The notes below the pieces were generated by a model. It was not told the DNA's origin. It searched no databases and was given only the letters and a program-made list of their open reading frames with translations. Made by a program: the position numbers and the translations under genes. Source: Desulfobacula sp. (GTDB lineage Bacteria > Desulfobacterota > Desulfobacteria > Desulfobacterales > Desulfobacteraceae). Taken from it: 7,305 nucleotides of DNA. The DNA is taken from assembly GCA_029940235.1 (NCBI GenBank), contig JAOZRI010000108.1, positions 1 to 7,305 on the forward strand. The letters are read 5' to 3'. Below are positions 1-6,522 of the stretch, piece after piece (within the stretch, counting starts at the first letter, position 1; the number at the start of each line of letters is the position of its first letter).

Positions 1-410
1 TCAGGGCTTTGATTGTATCCAATCTTGTTACCATACATCAGAAAACAGGAATTGGAAGATTGTCGGCATATTGCGGAGCTGTCAGCGCCGGAGTTGGTGC
101 CGGTGCAGGGATTTCCTGGCTGCATGGTGGCAGGTTTGCTCAAATTTCTCACACAATAGTTAATGCCCTTGCAATAGTATCCGGGATTATATGTGATGGT
201 GCCAAACCTTCATGTGCCGGCAAAATTGCCTCTTCTGTTGAAGCAGGCATTTTGGGATTTTATATGTACCAGAAAGGTCAGCAGTTTTACGGCGGGGACG
301 GGATTGTTAAAAAAGGTGTTGAAAATACAATTGCAAACATCGGCAGGCTTGGCCGCGATGGAATGCGGGAAACAGATAAAGAGATAATTCGCATAATGTT
401 GGAAGAGTGA
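1..410 (+). CDS. UPF0597 family Fe-S L-cysteine desulfidase / L-serine dehydratase-like protein, C-terminal part
   Basis: The gene enters from the left edge (first full codon at 3), so its N-terminal portion is missing and about 135 residues are visible. The family breaks down L-cysteine or L-serine to pyruvate and ammonia (plus sulfide from cysteine) with an oxygen-labile [4Fe-4S] cluster in the cytoplasm. Seen here: IGRLSAYCGAVSAG, a Gly/Ala-rich stretch, IICDGAKPSC and a C-terminal IANIGRLGRDGM. Three cysteines are spaced 40 and 7 residues apart (SAYC, IIC, KPSC). As I recall, this is the spacing of the cluster ligands in the archaeal L-cysteine desulfidase. The TTG at 9 is not a credible start, because the conserved family sequence continues upstream in frame. 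The stop shares a base with the next gene's ATG, suggesting translational coupling. Family assignment is firm; the preferred substrate cannot be told from this part. Confidence 0.9.
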   Translation, partial: RALIVSNLVTIHQKTGIGRLSAYCGAVSAGVGAGAGISWLHGGRFAQISHTIVNALAIVSGIICDGAKPSCAGKIASSVEAGILGFYMYQKGQQFYGGDGIVKKGVENTIANIGRLGRDGMRETDKEIIRIMLEE

Positions 411-925
411 TGCAAAATAAAATCAAAGTAATTCTTTTAATGGCTGTTACTGCAGATGGTATGATTGCAAGGAATGCAAACCATGCAGTAAACTGGACAG
501 GTAGAGAAGATAAGAAATATTTTGTCCATATCACGAAACAAGCCGGGGTCATGATCATGGGCTCTAAAACATTTGATATGATAGGCAAGGCCCTGCCGGG
601 ACGTCAAAATATTGTTATGACAAGGGATAAAACAAGAAAAAGCCATGATAAAGATTTAATTTTTACTGACAACCCTCCAAGCTTAATATTACAAAACCTG
701 CATGCTCAAGATTTTCAATCAGCAGTGCTTATTGGCGGTTCCATTGTAAATACACTGTTTTTACAAGAAAATTTAATAGATGAGATCCATGTTACAATCG
801 TTCCAATGATTTTTGGTCAGGGTTTGTCCCTGTTTGGCAAATTCTTTGATACAAAACTGGAATTGATCAATATGGGAGAGCTTGGCAATGGCCATGTTTT
901 GTTGCAATACCAGGTTAAAAAATAA
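410..925 (+). CDS. Dihydrofolate reductase / RibD C-terminal family protein
   Basis: A complete 171-residue single-domain protein of the NADPH-dependent DHFR/RibD-C fold, cytoplasmic. Features in order: an N-terminal beta strand with 'VTADGMIA' (13-20); 'MGSKTF' (50-55) and 'LPGRQNIVMTR' (62-72), the family's nucleotide-binding region; 'LIGGS' (107-111); and 'DEIHVTIVPMIFGQG' (124-138), typical of the RibD reductase branch. There is no deaminase domain, so it is not a full RibD. Its true substrate is unknown; such stand-alone proteins are usually annotated only as dihydrofolate reductase family. ATG at 410 is chosen because GGAAG (401-405) lies 4 nt upstream. GTG at 407 would add one residue but leaves no room for the ribosome binding site. 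The start overlaps the preceding stop (TGATG), implying one transcript. Confidence 0.85.
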   Translation: MQNKIKVILLMAVTADGMIARNANHAVNWTGREDKKYFVHITKQAGVMIMGSKTFDMIGKALPGRQNIVMTRDKTRKSHDKDLIFTDNPPSLILQNLHAQDFQSAVLIGGSIVNTLFLQENLIDEIHVTIVPMIFGQGLSLFGKFFDTKLELINMGELGNGHVLLQYQVKK

Positions 926-927
926 AA

Positions 928-1761
928 TTGCCTGATCAAAACAGTATCCATGTCTGGCGCAGGACAATACAAATAGCAATCGCTGTTTTTTTTATTCTGG
1001 TTCCTCTTTTAAATGCCAATGGTTTCAAGTTTGTCTGGGGTAATTTTTTAAATATGCATATTGGCAGTTTGATATTTTCAGATCCCCTTGCGGTTTTACA
1101 GGTGATAGTTAACAATCGGTATATTCCGCCAGGACTTCTGATGGGTGCTGGGCTGGTTTTGGCCATTGCTTTTATTATGGGAACTATCTTCTGCTCCTGG
1201 ATATGTCCCTTTGGATTATTATCAGAATTGATTAACAGGTTTGCTTTCAGGTTCAGGCCAAAAAAGATTATCAAACTCAAAATTGTGAAAAATGCCTTTG
1301 CAGTCAAGGCAGTAATTTTTTTTGTCGGTTTTTTTATGGCCGTCATAATTTTTGGTTCATCAATTTTAAATCAGATATCTCTTCCCTTTCAATATTCAAA
1401 TATCTTTCAATACCTGTTTATGCAAAAATATCTGTTTGGAGCAGTCTGGTTGTTAATGGTGATTTTGGTAGCTGAATTTATTTTTTGCAAACGCGTGTGG
1501 TGCCGATGGATTTGCCCTCAATCTGTTCTTGTGGCACTTGCAGGCCAGTGTAACCCCTTTGGACTAAAGATACTTTTTACAAAAAAAAAATGTATTTCAA
1601 ACAAGGCATCGCCTCCATGCCAAAAAGCCTGTTCCCTTGACCTGGATCCCAGGAACTTGAATTTTCAAAGCCGGCTACAATGTACGAATTGCGGGGATTG
1701 TATAGATGCCTGTAGAAAAACAGGCAAAGCACTTGATTTTGGTTTTCTCAAAAGTGGTTAA
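928..1761 (+). CDS. NapH/CcoG-like membrane polyferredoxin (4Fe-4S binding protein)
   Basis: A 277-residue inner-membrane iron-sulfur protein of the NapH/MauN type, expected to pass electrons between the quinone pool or a membrane partner and a redox enzyme. About four hydrophobic segments are visible (roughly 14-31, 70-90, 125-146, 170-187). Two CxxxCP motifs, CSWICP (89-94) and CRWICP (192-197), each follow a membrane segment. A C-terminal ferredoxin-like region has C222, C231, C235 and then CTNCGDCIDAC (252-262). In the first cluster motif the expected second cysteine is Asn225 (CISN), so that cluster may lack a ligand. The start is TTG at 928, just 2 nt after the previous stop. An in-frame stop at 916-918 excludes any start further upstream, although the ribosome binding site is weak. 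It is probably co-transcribed with the two preceding genes. The electron acceptor cannot be inferred. Confidence 0.85.
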   Translation: MPDQNSIHVWRRTIQIAIAVFFILVPLLNANGFKFVWGNFLNMHIGSLIFSDPLAVLQVIVNNRYIPPGLLMGAGLVLAIAFIMGTIFCSWICPFGLLSELINRFAFRFRPKKIIKLKIVKNAFAVKAVIFFVGFFMAVIIFGSSILNQISLPFQYSNIFQYLFMQKYLFGAVWLLMVILVAEFIFCKRVWCRWICPQSVLVALAGQCNPFGLKILFTKKKCISNKASPPCQKACSLDLDPRNLNFQSRLQCTNCGDCIDACRKTGKALDFGFLKSG

Positions 1762-1773
1762 ACTTGTTTTGAT

Positions 1774-1849
1774 ATTTTGAAATACCCTAATTTTGAAACA
1801 CCCTGTTGACTTTAAGAGGGAATTAATAGAAAATTGCAGGGTATTTCAA
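1774..1849. repeat. Three copies of a 12-mer (TTGAAAYACCCT) flanking a candidate promoter
   Basis: Copy 1 is TTGAAATACCCT at 1777-1788. Copy 2 is TTGAAACACCCT at 1793-1804, 16 bp further on; with flanks the shared direct repeat is ATTTTGAAAYACCCT. Copy 3 is the exact reverse complement of copy 1, AGGGTATTTCAA, at 1838-1849. Copies 1 and 3 could pair as a 12-bp stem with a 49-nt loop, or all three could be operator half-sites. They lie in the 112-nt spacer between the polyferredoxin gene and the small ORF, around the promoter-like pair at 1806-1834. The repeats are plain in the sequence; a regulatory role is inference. Confidence 0.7.
1806..1834 (+). promoter_or_regulatory. Candidate sigma-70 promoter for the small Lys-rich ORF
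   Basis: TTGACT (1806-1811, 5/6 to the -35 consensus) and GAAAAT (1829-1834, 4/6 to the -10 consensus) are separated by 17 bp. The pair lies 40 nt upstream of the ATG at 1874 and inside the three-copy repeat array, so a bound regulator could block or assist it. In AT-rich DNA such matches arise by chance, so support is moderate. Confidence 0.35.
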
Positions 1850-1873
1850 CAGATAAGTTCAGGAGAAGCTTGT

Positions 1874-1975
1874 ATGGATGATAAAAAAAAGAAAAAGAAT
1901 ATTTTTATAAGATTTTTGGAGTGGCTTGAAACGGCTAATAAAAAGGCTGTGGAAAGGGGTTTATGTGGATCATGA
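1874..1975 (+). CDS. Tiny Lys-rich amphipathic protein ending Cys-Gly-Ser-UGA; candidate selenoprotein
   Basis: The ATG at 1874 is preceded by a strong AGGAGA (1861-1866) at 7 nt, so this start is preferred over the TTG at 1793. Read conventionally the product has 33 residues: a highly charged N-terminus (MDDKKKKK), an amphipathic segment NIFIRFLEWLETANKKAVER, and a tail GLCGS before UGA. If the UGA (1973-1975) were read as selenocysteine, the frame would continue VPIKKK to TAA at 1994-1996. That would give 40 residues with a CGSU redox motif of CxxU type. A GC-rich stem-loop with a G in its loop lies downstream at a distance acceptable for a bacterial SECIS element. The Lys-rich start and the Phe/Leu/Trp face suggest membrane-surface or protein binding. 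I recall no named family. That this is a gene is well supported by its ribosome binding site; recoding is a hypothesis. Confidence 0.6.
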   Translation: MDDKKKKKNIFIRFLEWLETANKKAVERGLCGS

Positions 1976-1996
1976 GTCCCAATAAAAAAAAAATAA

Positions 1997-2015
1997 ACCT
2001 GCCTGTAAGGCGGGT
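1997..2015. other. GC-rich stem-loop: candidate bSECIS (+) or intrinsic terminator (-)
   Basis: ACCTGCC (1997-2003) pairs with GGCGGGT (2009-2015) around the loop TGTAA: 7 bp including one G-U pair on the + strand. It is a GC-rich island in very AT-rich sequence. On the + strand no T-run follows, so it is not a good terminator for the small ORF. The loop begins 28 nt after the UGA at 1973-1975 and has G as its second base. Both fit published bacterial SECIS rules as I remember them (a short stem, G in the first two loop bases, loop about 16-37 nt from UGA). On the - strand the hairpin is followed by TTTATTTTTTTTTTATT, an excellent terminator tail. No - strand gene reads directly into it, but antisense transcription from the nadE side could. 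Confidence 0.6.
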
Positions 2016-2047
2016 AAATCAAATAAAAAAATTAAAGTTTTAATATT

Positions 2048-2476
2048 ATGAGTGATGCAAAGATAAAAGAGCTGTTGCAGAAGATCAATTTTATTGAGAC
2101 TGATATGGAAATGCAAAAGCAAATTCTATTTTCAATACCGTCAGATCATAACGAAGATATTGAAACGCTTGTTACTAAAATAGCAGATTTAAAGCAGCAG
2201 ATTATAGATTTAAGGCAGGCAATAAAAAAAATAGATCAAGGCGAATATGATAAAATTATTGCCATTGAAAATGGAACAAAAAAATTCCAGGAACTTTCCA
2301 AAGATAAAAAATATATCCAGGTAAATACCTTAAATGAATCAGGTGAGTGTTTTATCACGTTAAATGATGGAACCCGTATAAACTGCCTTGTTACAGCAAA
2401 AGAAGAGAATGGGAACTGGACGGTTCTAACCCTTGAGGGAGATGCAAAAGAGTATCCCCATGGAATAATACAATAG
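2048..2476 (+). CDS. Uncharacterised protein with N-terminal helical hairpin and C-terminal beta-rich domain
   Basis: I do not recognise this 142-residue protein. Residues 6-30 and 36-63 are predicted helices rich in Ile/Leu/Lys/Gln at coiled-coil-like spacing, joined by a polar turn (SIPSDHNED). This gives an antiparallel hairpin reminiscent in layout, not sequence, of GreA/DksA-type proteins. Residues 85-142 look like a small beta domain (FITLNDGTRINCLV, WTVLTLEGD). There is no signal peptide, membrane segment or metal-binding cysteine cluster, so it is probably cytoplasmic. ATG at 2048 is the natural start, but its ribosome binding site is poor (only TAAAG-like sequence upstream). It faces nadE convergently with 23 nt between the stops. 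Codon use resembles the neighbours. Confidence 0.7.
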   Translation: MSDAKIKELLQKINFIETDMEMQKQILFSIPSDHNEDIETLVTKIADLKQQIIDLRQAIKKIDQGEYDKIIAIENGTKKFQELSKDKKYIQVNTLNESGECFITLNDGTRINCLVTAKEENGNWTVLTLEGDAKEYPHGIIQ

Positions 2477-2499
2477 AAGTTGAGCGGCTTTTCTAAATC

Positions 2500-3273
2500 T
2501 TAGAAATTTGCCGGAATTTTGCAGACTGGTATTGATTCCATCTTATGTTTATTGGCAAGGTGAAAATTTTGATAAATAGAAATCACCTTTGCCTGCCTCT
2601 CATTTAAAGGCTCTCTGGAGAGAGAATCAAGATATTCCATGGCCCACTCCAACTCTTTGTAGGTAGCACCAATTTGGCTTTCATCACTTCTATTGTCTTC
2701 CCACAGTCCATCTGTGGGCGCAGCCAGTAAAATATCTTCAATAATTCCTAAATCTTTACCAAGGCTGTAAACTTCTGTTTTTGTAAGATCAGCAATGGGA
2801 GAGATGTCCACACCACCATCTCCATATTTGGTATAAAAACCCACTCCAAAATCTTCAACTCTATTGCCGGTTCCTGTTACAAGCATTTTATGGCTGGATG
2901 CAAAGGCGTATAAAGTGAGCATGCGAAGCCTGGATCTTGTATTGGCCATTGTCATACCGTCTTGAATATAGTCAGGAAAGCTTAATTTTATCTCATCAAA
3001 AACAGCAGACAACTCCATATCAATATTTTGGACATTAGTATAGCGTTCTTTAAGCCATGCAATATGATCACAAGATCTTGCAACCTGATCTTTGGCCTGA
3101 TAAATCGGCATATTCAACGCAAGGACCGGCCTACCTGTTTTTGCACATAGAGATGATGTAACAGCAGAATCAATTCCACCTGAAATACCAATAATAAAAC
3201 CTTTTAACTTTGATTTATCAAGGTAGTTGTCAAGCCATTTAACAATATGATCAATTATTTGTTGTGTTTGCAT
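2500..3273 (-). CDS. nadE: NAD+ synthetase, ammonia-dependent type
   Basis: A complete 257-residue cytoplasmic enzyme that converts deamido-NAD+ to NAD+ with ATP and ammonia, the last step of NAD biosynthesis. The PP-loop SGGIDSAV (31-38) binds ATP. NTRSRLRMLTLYAFA (111-125), GTGNRVEDFGVGF (134-146), TKYGDGGVDISPIADLTKTE (148-167), APTDGLW (185-191) and DESQIG (197-202) are the conserved substrate and dimer elements. There is no N-terminal glutaminase (nitrilase) domain, and the length matches the short ammonia-using form. The ATG at 3271-3273 is the natural start, although the ribosome binding site is weak. It lies 48 nt downstream of the histidine kinase gene on the same strand and may be transcribed with it. 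Confidence 0.95.
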   Translation of the reverse strand: MQTQQIIDHIVKWLDNYLDKSKLKGFIIGISGGIDSAVTSSLCAKTGRPVLALNMPIYQAKDQVARSCDHIAWLKERYTNVQNIDMELSAVFDEIKLSFPDYIQDGMTMANTRSRLRMLTLYAFASSHKMLVTGTGNRVEDFGVGFYTKYGDGGVDISPIADLTKTEVYSLGKDLGIIEDILLAAPTDGLWEDNRSDESQIGATYKELEWAMEYLDSLSREPLNERQAKVISIYQNFHLANKHKMESIPVCKIPANF

Positions 3274-3321
3274 GGTCTTTTATCATGTTTATTTCAAGTT
3301 TGGGTGCAGGTATGGTAAATA

Positions 3322-4839
3322 TTAGAGTTTTACCAAAGGAAAATAGATTATAAATGTACTGCCTTTGTCAGGCGTACTTGAGACTTTGATAAATCCATTC
3401 ATTTTTTTAACAATACCATGTACAGTGGCAAGCCCCATTCCTGTACCTCTTCCCTTTTCCCTGGTTGTGAAAAATGGATCAAAAATCTGTTTTATCAATT
3501 TTTTCTCCATTCCTTTGCCTGTATCTGAAATTGAAAGGCATACATAGGAACCTGGTTTCATATCAGGATCTATCAGTCCATGCTGATCAAATATTTTTTC
3601 TTTTAAACTTAATTTGATCTGCCCACCCTTTTTCCCCATGGCATGGGATGCATTGGCCGCAAGGTTCATAACTATTTGATGGATTTGTGTGGAGTCAGCT
3701 TTTACAAGGCCGCAACTCTTACTGATATGCTGCTCTATCTCTATTTTTGAAGGCATTGCAGATCTGATAAAACTTAAAGCCTCCTTGACTACTGTCTGTA
3801 ACTTCATTGTTCGAAGTTCAATGGTGTCCTGGCGGGAAAAGATAAGAATTTGTTTTACCAGATCTCTTGCTCTGATTGCACTTTTGTAAATTTTTTGCAG
3901 CCTGTCGTGTATGGGGCTCTCTTCTGCTGTATCCATTAATAGTATTTCTGTATTGGCCATGATGGGAAATAAAATATTATTAAAATCGTGGGCAATACCA
4001 CCTGCCAGGGTTCCAATGGCTTCCATCTTTTGAGCATGTTGAAGCTGATTTTCAAGTTTTTTTCTGTCTGAAATGTTTTTTAAATTAACAACAAGCCCGT
4101 TATTGATTCCTTTAGCATCCTTGATAATTGCAGCACTCAGAAAAATATCAATGACCTCACCCTGCTTGGATAATCTTTTGGTTTCAAAACGAACAGGATG
4201 TCCAGTGGTATAAATCTCTTTTATCTTATTTTGAGCTAATTCTTCCTGATCTTTGGGAACAAATGGAATGCGTTTACCCTGCAGCTCTTTTAATGTCCAT
4301 CCAAAGGTCTCAACAAAAGCATCATTTAAATATAATGGATATCCTTTGGCATTATATACAGCCACAGGATCAGGGTTGGCTCCGAAAATAGCTTTTAACC
4401 TCTCTTTACTCTCTTTTAAAGCTTTCTCAGCTTCGCTGCGCTGTGTGACATCTGTGAGCACGGAAATGGTTTGATCATTTAAAAAGGTGGATCGAAATTC
4501 TATCTGTTTTGACTGGCCATTTTTACACTGTATTTTAAATTCCCGGGTATTCCCCATGCCAAGTTTTTTATTGTCGTTTTCCCAGGTTTGTGCAATCTGT
4601 TTTTTATAGTTTTTATCTGGGTAGGCTTTTTCAAACCATATTTTTTTATTGGGGATATCTTTAAGGGTATAACCTGTAAGTTTTGTAAAATAGGCATTGA
4701 TATGAATATATTGACCACTGTTGTCAATTAAGGCAATTCCATGGGGATTGCTTTCAATAATCTCGGATAGAGTATTGGTTTTATCCTTTAATTTTTCTAC
4801 TTCCTGTTCCAACTCTTCATAGGTTGGTTTGCTATGCAT
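3322..4839 (-). CDS. Soluble sensor histidine kinase with two PAS domains
   Basis: A 505-residue cytoplasmic two-component kinase with no membrane segment. Order: a coiled-coil leader (KPTYEELEQEVEKL, common in Desulfobacterota PAS kinases), PAS1 (about 22-135), PAS2 (about 145-258), a HisKA-type dimerisation domain with phospho-acceptor His284 in GGIAHDFNNIL (280-290), and a HATPase domain. The HATPase has an N box (NLAANASH, 392-399), G1 (SDTGKGM, 438-444), an F box (FDPFFTTREKG) and G2 (GTGMGLATVHG). The H box resembles that of NtrB-like kinases. The protein ends after the ATPase without a receiver domain, and no response regulator is nearby, so it is an orphan whose partner is unknown. 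The signal, perhaps redox or a small ligand bound in a PAS pocket, cannot be read from the sequence. AAGGA (4851-4855) lies 11 nt before the ATG. Confidence 0.93.
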   Translation of the reverse strand: MHSKPTYEELEQEVEKLKDKTNTLSEIIESNPHGIALIDNSGQYIHINAYFTKLTGYTLKDIPNKKIWFEKAYPDKNYKKQIAQTWENDNKKLGMGNTREFKIQCKNGQSKQIEFRSTFLNDQTISVLTDVTQRSEAEKALKESKERLKAIFGANPDPVAVYNAKGYPLYLNDAFVETFGWTLKELQGKRIPFVPKDQEELAQNKIKEIYTTGHPVRFETKRLSKQGEVIDIFLSAAIIKDAKGINNGLVVNLKNISDRKKLENQLQHAQKMEAIGTLAGGIAHDFNNILFPIMANTEILLMDTAEESPIHDRLQKIYKSAIRARDLVKQILIFSRQDTIELRTMKLQTVVKEALSFIRSAMPSKIEIEQHISKSCGLVKADSTQIHQIVMNLAANASHAMGKKGGQIKLSLKEKIFDQHGLIDPDMKPGSYVCLSISDTGKGMEKKLIKQIFDPFFTTREKGRGTGMGLATVHGIVKKMNGFIKVSSTPDKGSTFIIYFPLVKL

Positions 4840-4898
4840 TGTAATGAATATCCTTAAAATTTAATAAAAGTCTTTCATACAAGTGTTATTGCTTGATA

Positions 4899-4925
4899 TT
4901 TATATTGAATACTTGCCTTTGTCAA
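4899..4925 (-). promoter_or_regulatory. Candidate sigma-70 promoter for the histidine kinase (and possibly nadE)
   Basis: On the - strand, a perfect -35 TTGACA (4920-4925) is followed after 15 bp by TATAAA (4899-4904), 5/6 to the -10 consensus. The spacing is slightly short. It lies in the 101-nt gap after the DHH gene stop and about 60 nt upstream of the kinase ATG, so the kinase need not depend on transcription from the DHH gene. Confidence 0.45.
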
Positions 4926-4940
4926 ATTTCCTTTTTTTAT

Positions 4941-5867
4941 TCATGTTGCGCATTGATCAACATGATCTGCCGCATGGAGGTTATTTTGAAACATGATTTC
5001 AAAAATATTTTCAAGGATCTTGTCTGCTGTCTGGGCATTAAGAGTGCACCCACCAGCACCGGCATGTCCACCGCCGCCATATTTTGCAAGAAGATTGCCA
5101 ATGTTAACATTACACGCTTTTTGGAAAATGTTGTGACCAATACTGAGCAATATATTTTTATGTTCAGGCCCGTCAAATCTCAATTTTATGCTGGCAATGG
5201 CTTCAGGAAAAAGAGAATAGGTCAAAAAACGATTGCCTTCTGGTATAGTATCAAGTGGCCTGAAATCTGTAATGGATATTTTATTAATGACTTTTGTATG
5301 GGTGAGCAGATGTTTTTCAAAGGCTGTGTTTTCCTTTATCACCTTGTAACAACGCTTTTTCACCTCTGGATCTGCAATAACATGATCAATATTTTTTTTC
5401 ATCAAAAGATCAACCAACCTATTCCAATAGTCAATATCCTTATATTCATGGTTTTGAATGGTCATGGAGAGTAAAATATAGGGATAATTTTCAGGGTACC
5501 TAACCTGATCAATATTCAAATCAGCCGCATCAATAATATCTGTATTTAAAACCAGTTCATCATACTTATCATCTAACCTATTTTTCTCTTTATAATATTT
5601 ATAAATAACTCCAGCAGCAGAAGGGGCAATTTCAAATACTCCTGTAAAGTCCCTGTTCGGCTTATTGGAGATATGGTGATCAAACCACATACCACATTCA
5701 GGAGAGTATGGAAGATTGGCCATTATGTCATTGTCAAATATTTCAGCCTGACCCTTCTGGATTTCATTGGGTTCAACCCATAAAATATCTGTATCAATAT
5801 TTTCAGCCATGCGCAGCAACACAGCACATACAATCCCATCAAAATCGGGTCTTGTAACTATTCTCAT
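4941..5867 (-). CDS. DHH/DHHA1 family phosphoesterase (exopolyphosphatase- / NrnA-like)
   Basis: A complete 308-residue cytoplasmic Mn2+-type phosphohydrolase. The DHH domain shows TRPDFDG (5-11) with metal-binding Asp8 and Asp10, the name-giving FDHH (62-65) and NTDIIDAAD (108-116). The C-terminal DHHA1 domain carries GGGGHAGAGGC (264-274), which contacts the substrate phosphate. Relatives hydrolyse short oligonucleotides, cyclic dinucleotide products, phosphoadenosine phosphate or polyphosphate; which applies here cannot be decided from motifs. The ATG at 5865-5867 has AAAGG 8 nt upstream and immediately precedes the conserved N-terminal strand, so the start is secure. The gene is divergent from the NifX-like remnant across a 143-nt AT-rich spacer. 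Confidence 0.9.
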   Translation of the reverse strand: MRIVTRPDFDGIVCAVLLRMAENIDTDILWVEPNEIQKGQAEIFDNDIMANLPYSPECGMWFDHHISNKPNRDFTGVFEIAPSAAGVIYKYYKEKNRLDDKYDELVLNTDIIDAADLNIDQVRYPENYPYILLSMTIQNHEYKDIDYWNRLVDLLMKKNIDHVIADPEVKKRCYKVIKENTAFEKHLLTHTKVINKISITDFRPLDTIPEGNRFLTYSLFPEAIASIKLRFDGPEHKNILLSIGHNIFQKACNVNIGNLLAKYGGGGHAGAGGCTLNAQTADKILENIFEIMFQNNLHAADHVDQCAT

Positions 5868-6010
5868 GGTTTATACCTTTAAAATAAATATAATTATTTT
5901 TAGTTTAACAACGAATTCAATGACCTTTAATTATACCTATAAAATGAGGATAGAACAAGAAAATAAAAGAAAAAATTTTGACAGAACTTTTCAACGTTTA
6001 AGGAGTCATT

Positions 6011-6301
6011 ATGAAAATAGCAGTAAGCGCCTCAGGCATGGATTTAAAAGCACAAGTTGATCCGCGGTTTGGTCAATGTGATTACCTGTTGATAGTTAAT
6101 ACAGATAATATGGATGTCGAAGTCTGCCCCAACACATATAAAGATGCAAACAGTGGTGCCGGCATACAAGCAGCGAGCCTTGTGGTTGGCAAACTGGTTC
6201 CCTTCGTATCCAATCAGATATTCGGTATTGAAGGCGTGTGTGTTAAACACCTGATAGGCCCTGTTAATTTTTTGTTCCTCAGGAGGACGGACCCATTTTA
6301 A
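6011..6301 (+). pseudogene. NifX/NifB-type (dinitrogenase FeMo-cofactor biosynthesis family) protein, truncated by rearrangement
   Basis: A strong ribosome binding site AAGGAG (6000-6005) precedes ATG at 6011. Residues 1-61 match the small NifX/MTH1175-like Fe-Mo-cofactor-binding family: MKIAVSASG at the start, DPRFGQCDYLLIV (17-29) and GAGIQAASLVV (49-59). Homology stops at about codon 61 (6186-6195). The remaining roughly 35 residues, to a stop at 6299-6301, are antisense to a radical SAM gene fragment and unlike the family; the usual second half with its GNCGPNA-type loop is absent. Normal members are roughly 100-120 residues with the fold spanning the full length, so the product is unlikely to work. 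Promoter and start look intact, suggesting recent damage. Confidence 0.75.
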
Positions 6302-6522
6302 GGCAGGCGGCCTTATGGGAATACTCAGATAGGCCAAAGAACAATTAATTTTGCTTATAAATTCAGCTATTTTTTCCAGGCTTTGTGTGTCATCATTCAG
6401 GTCTTTAACCAGCATGGTTTCGGTTACCAGTTGTCCGTTGAATTTTTTTGAAAAGGAACGGATACCATCTAATACGGCATCAAGTTTAATATTTTTATGG
6501 GGCCGGTCTATTTTTTTCCATA
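6189..6522 (-). pseudogene. Radical SAM protein fragment (internal/C-terminal piece)
   Basis: Reading the - strand from about 6520 down to 6189 gives about 110 residues of open frame that resemble the second half of a stand-alone radical SAM protein: WKKIDRPHKNIKLDAVLDGI, then ETMLVKDLNDD, SLAYLSIPIRPPALKWVRPP and YLIGYEGNQFA. The part that would hold the CxxxCxxC cluster motif is missing upstream, and the C-terminus is missing after YEGNQFA, where the reversed NifX-like segment begins. The frame is free of stops across the fragment, so decay is by breakage, not point mutation. The frame continues open upstream only to the stop of the next gene at 6554. Seen: the motif string. Family assignment is from memory of conserved motifs. 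Confidence 0.7.

Noticed and set aside
407..409. GTG start for the DHFR-like gene
   Set aside because: ATG at 410 has better distance from GGAAG and is the usual choice.
307..588. Minus-strand ORF of 93 residues
   Set aside because: It lies across the UPF0597 and DHFR-like genes, whose conserved motifs fix the + strand as coding; no family resemblance and no ribosome binding site.
936..1346. Minus-strand ORF of 136 residues
   Set aside because: Antisense shadow of the polyferredoxin; the + strand carries the CxxxCP motifs and membrane segments.
1793..1873. N-terminal extension of the small Lys-rich ORF from TTG at 1793
   Set aside because: TTG without a ribosome binding site, inside a repeat copy and upstream of the promoter candidate; ATG at 1874 has a strong AGGAGA.
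2490..2506. AT-rich palindrome TTTCTAA/TTAGAAA as a terminator for the convergent genes
   Set aside because: Stem of 7 weak pairs with a 3-nt loop overlapping the nadE stop and no clear T-run; too unstable to call.
4893..5474. Plus-strand ORF of 193 residues
   Set aside because: Antisense to the DHH phosphoesterase, whose metal and DHHA1 motifs are clear.
5978..5983. TTGACA as a -35 box for the NifX-like gene
   Set aside because: A -10 box at normal spacing would fall on the ribosome binding site and start codon region; none is present.
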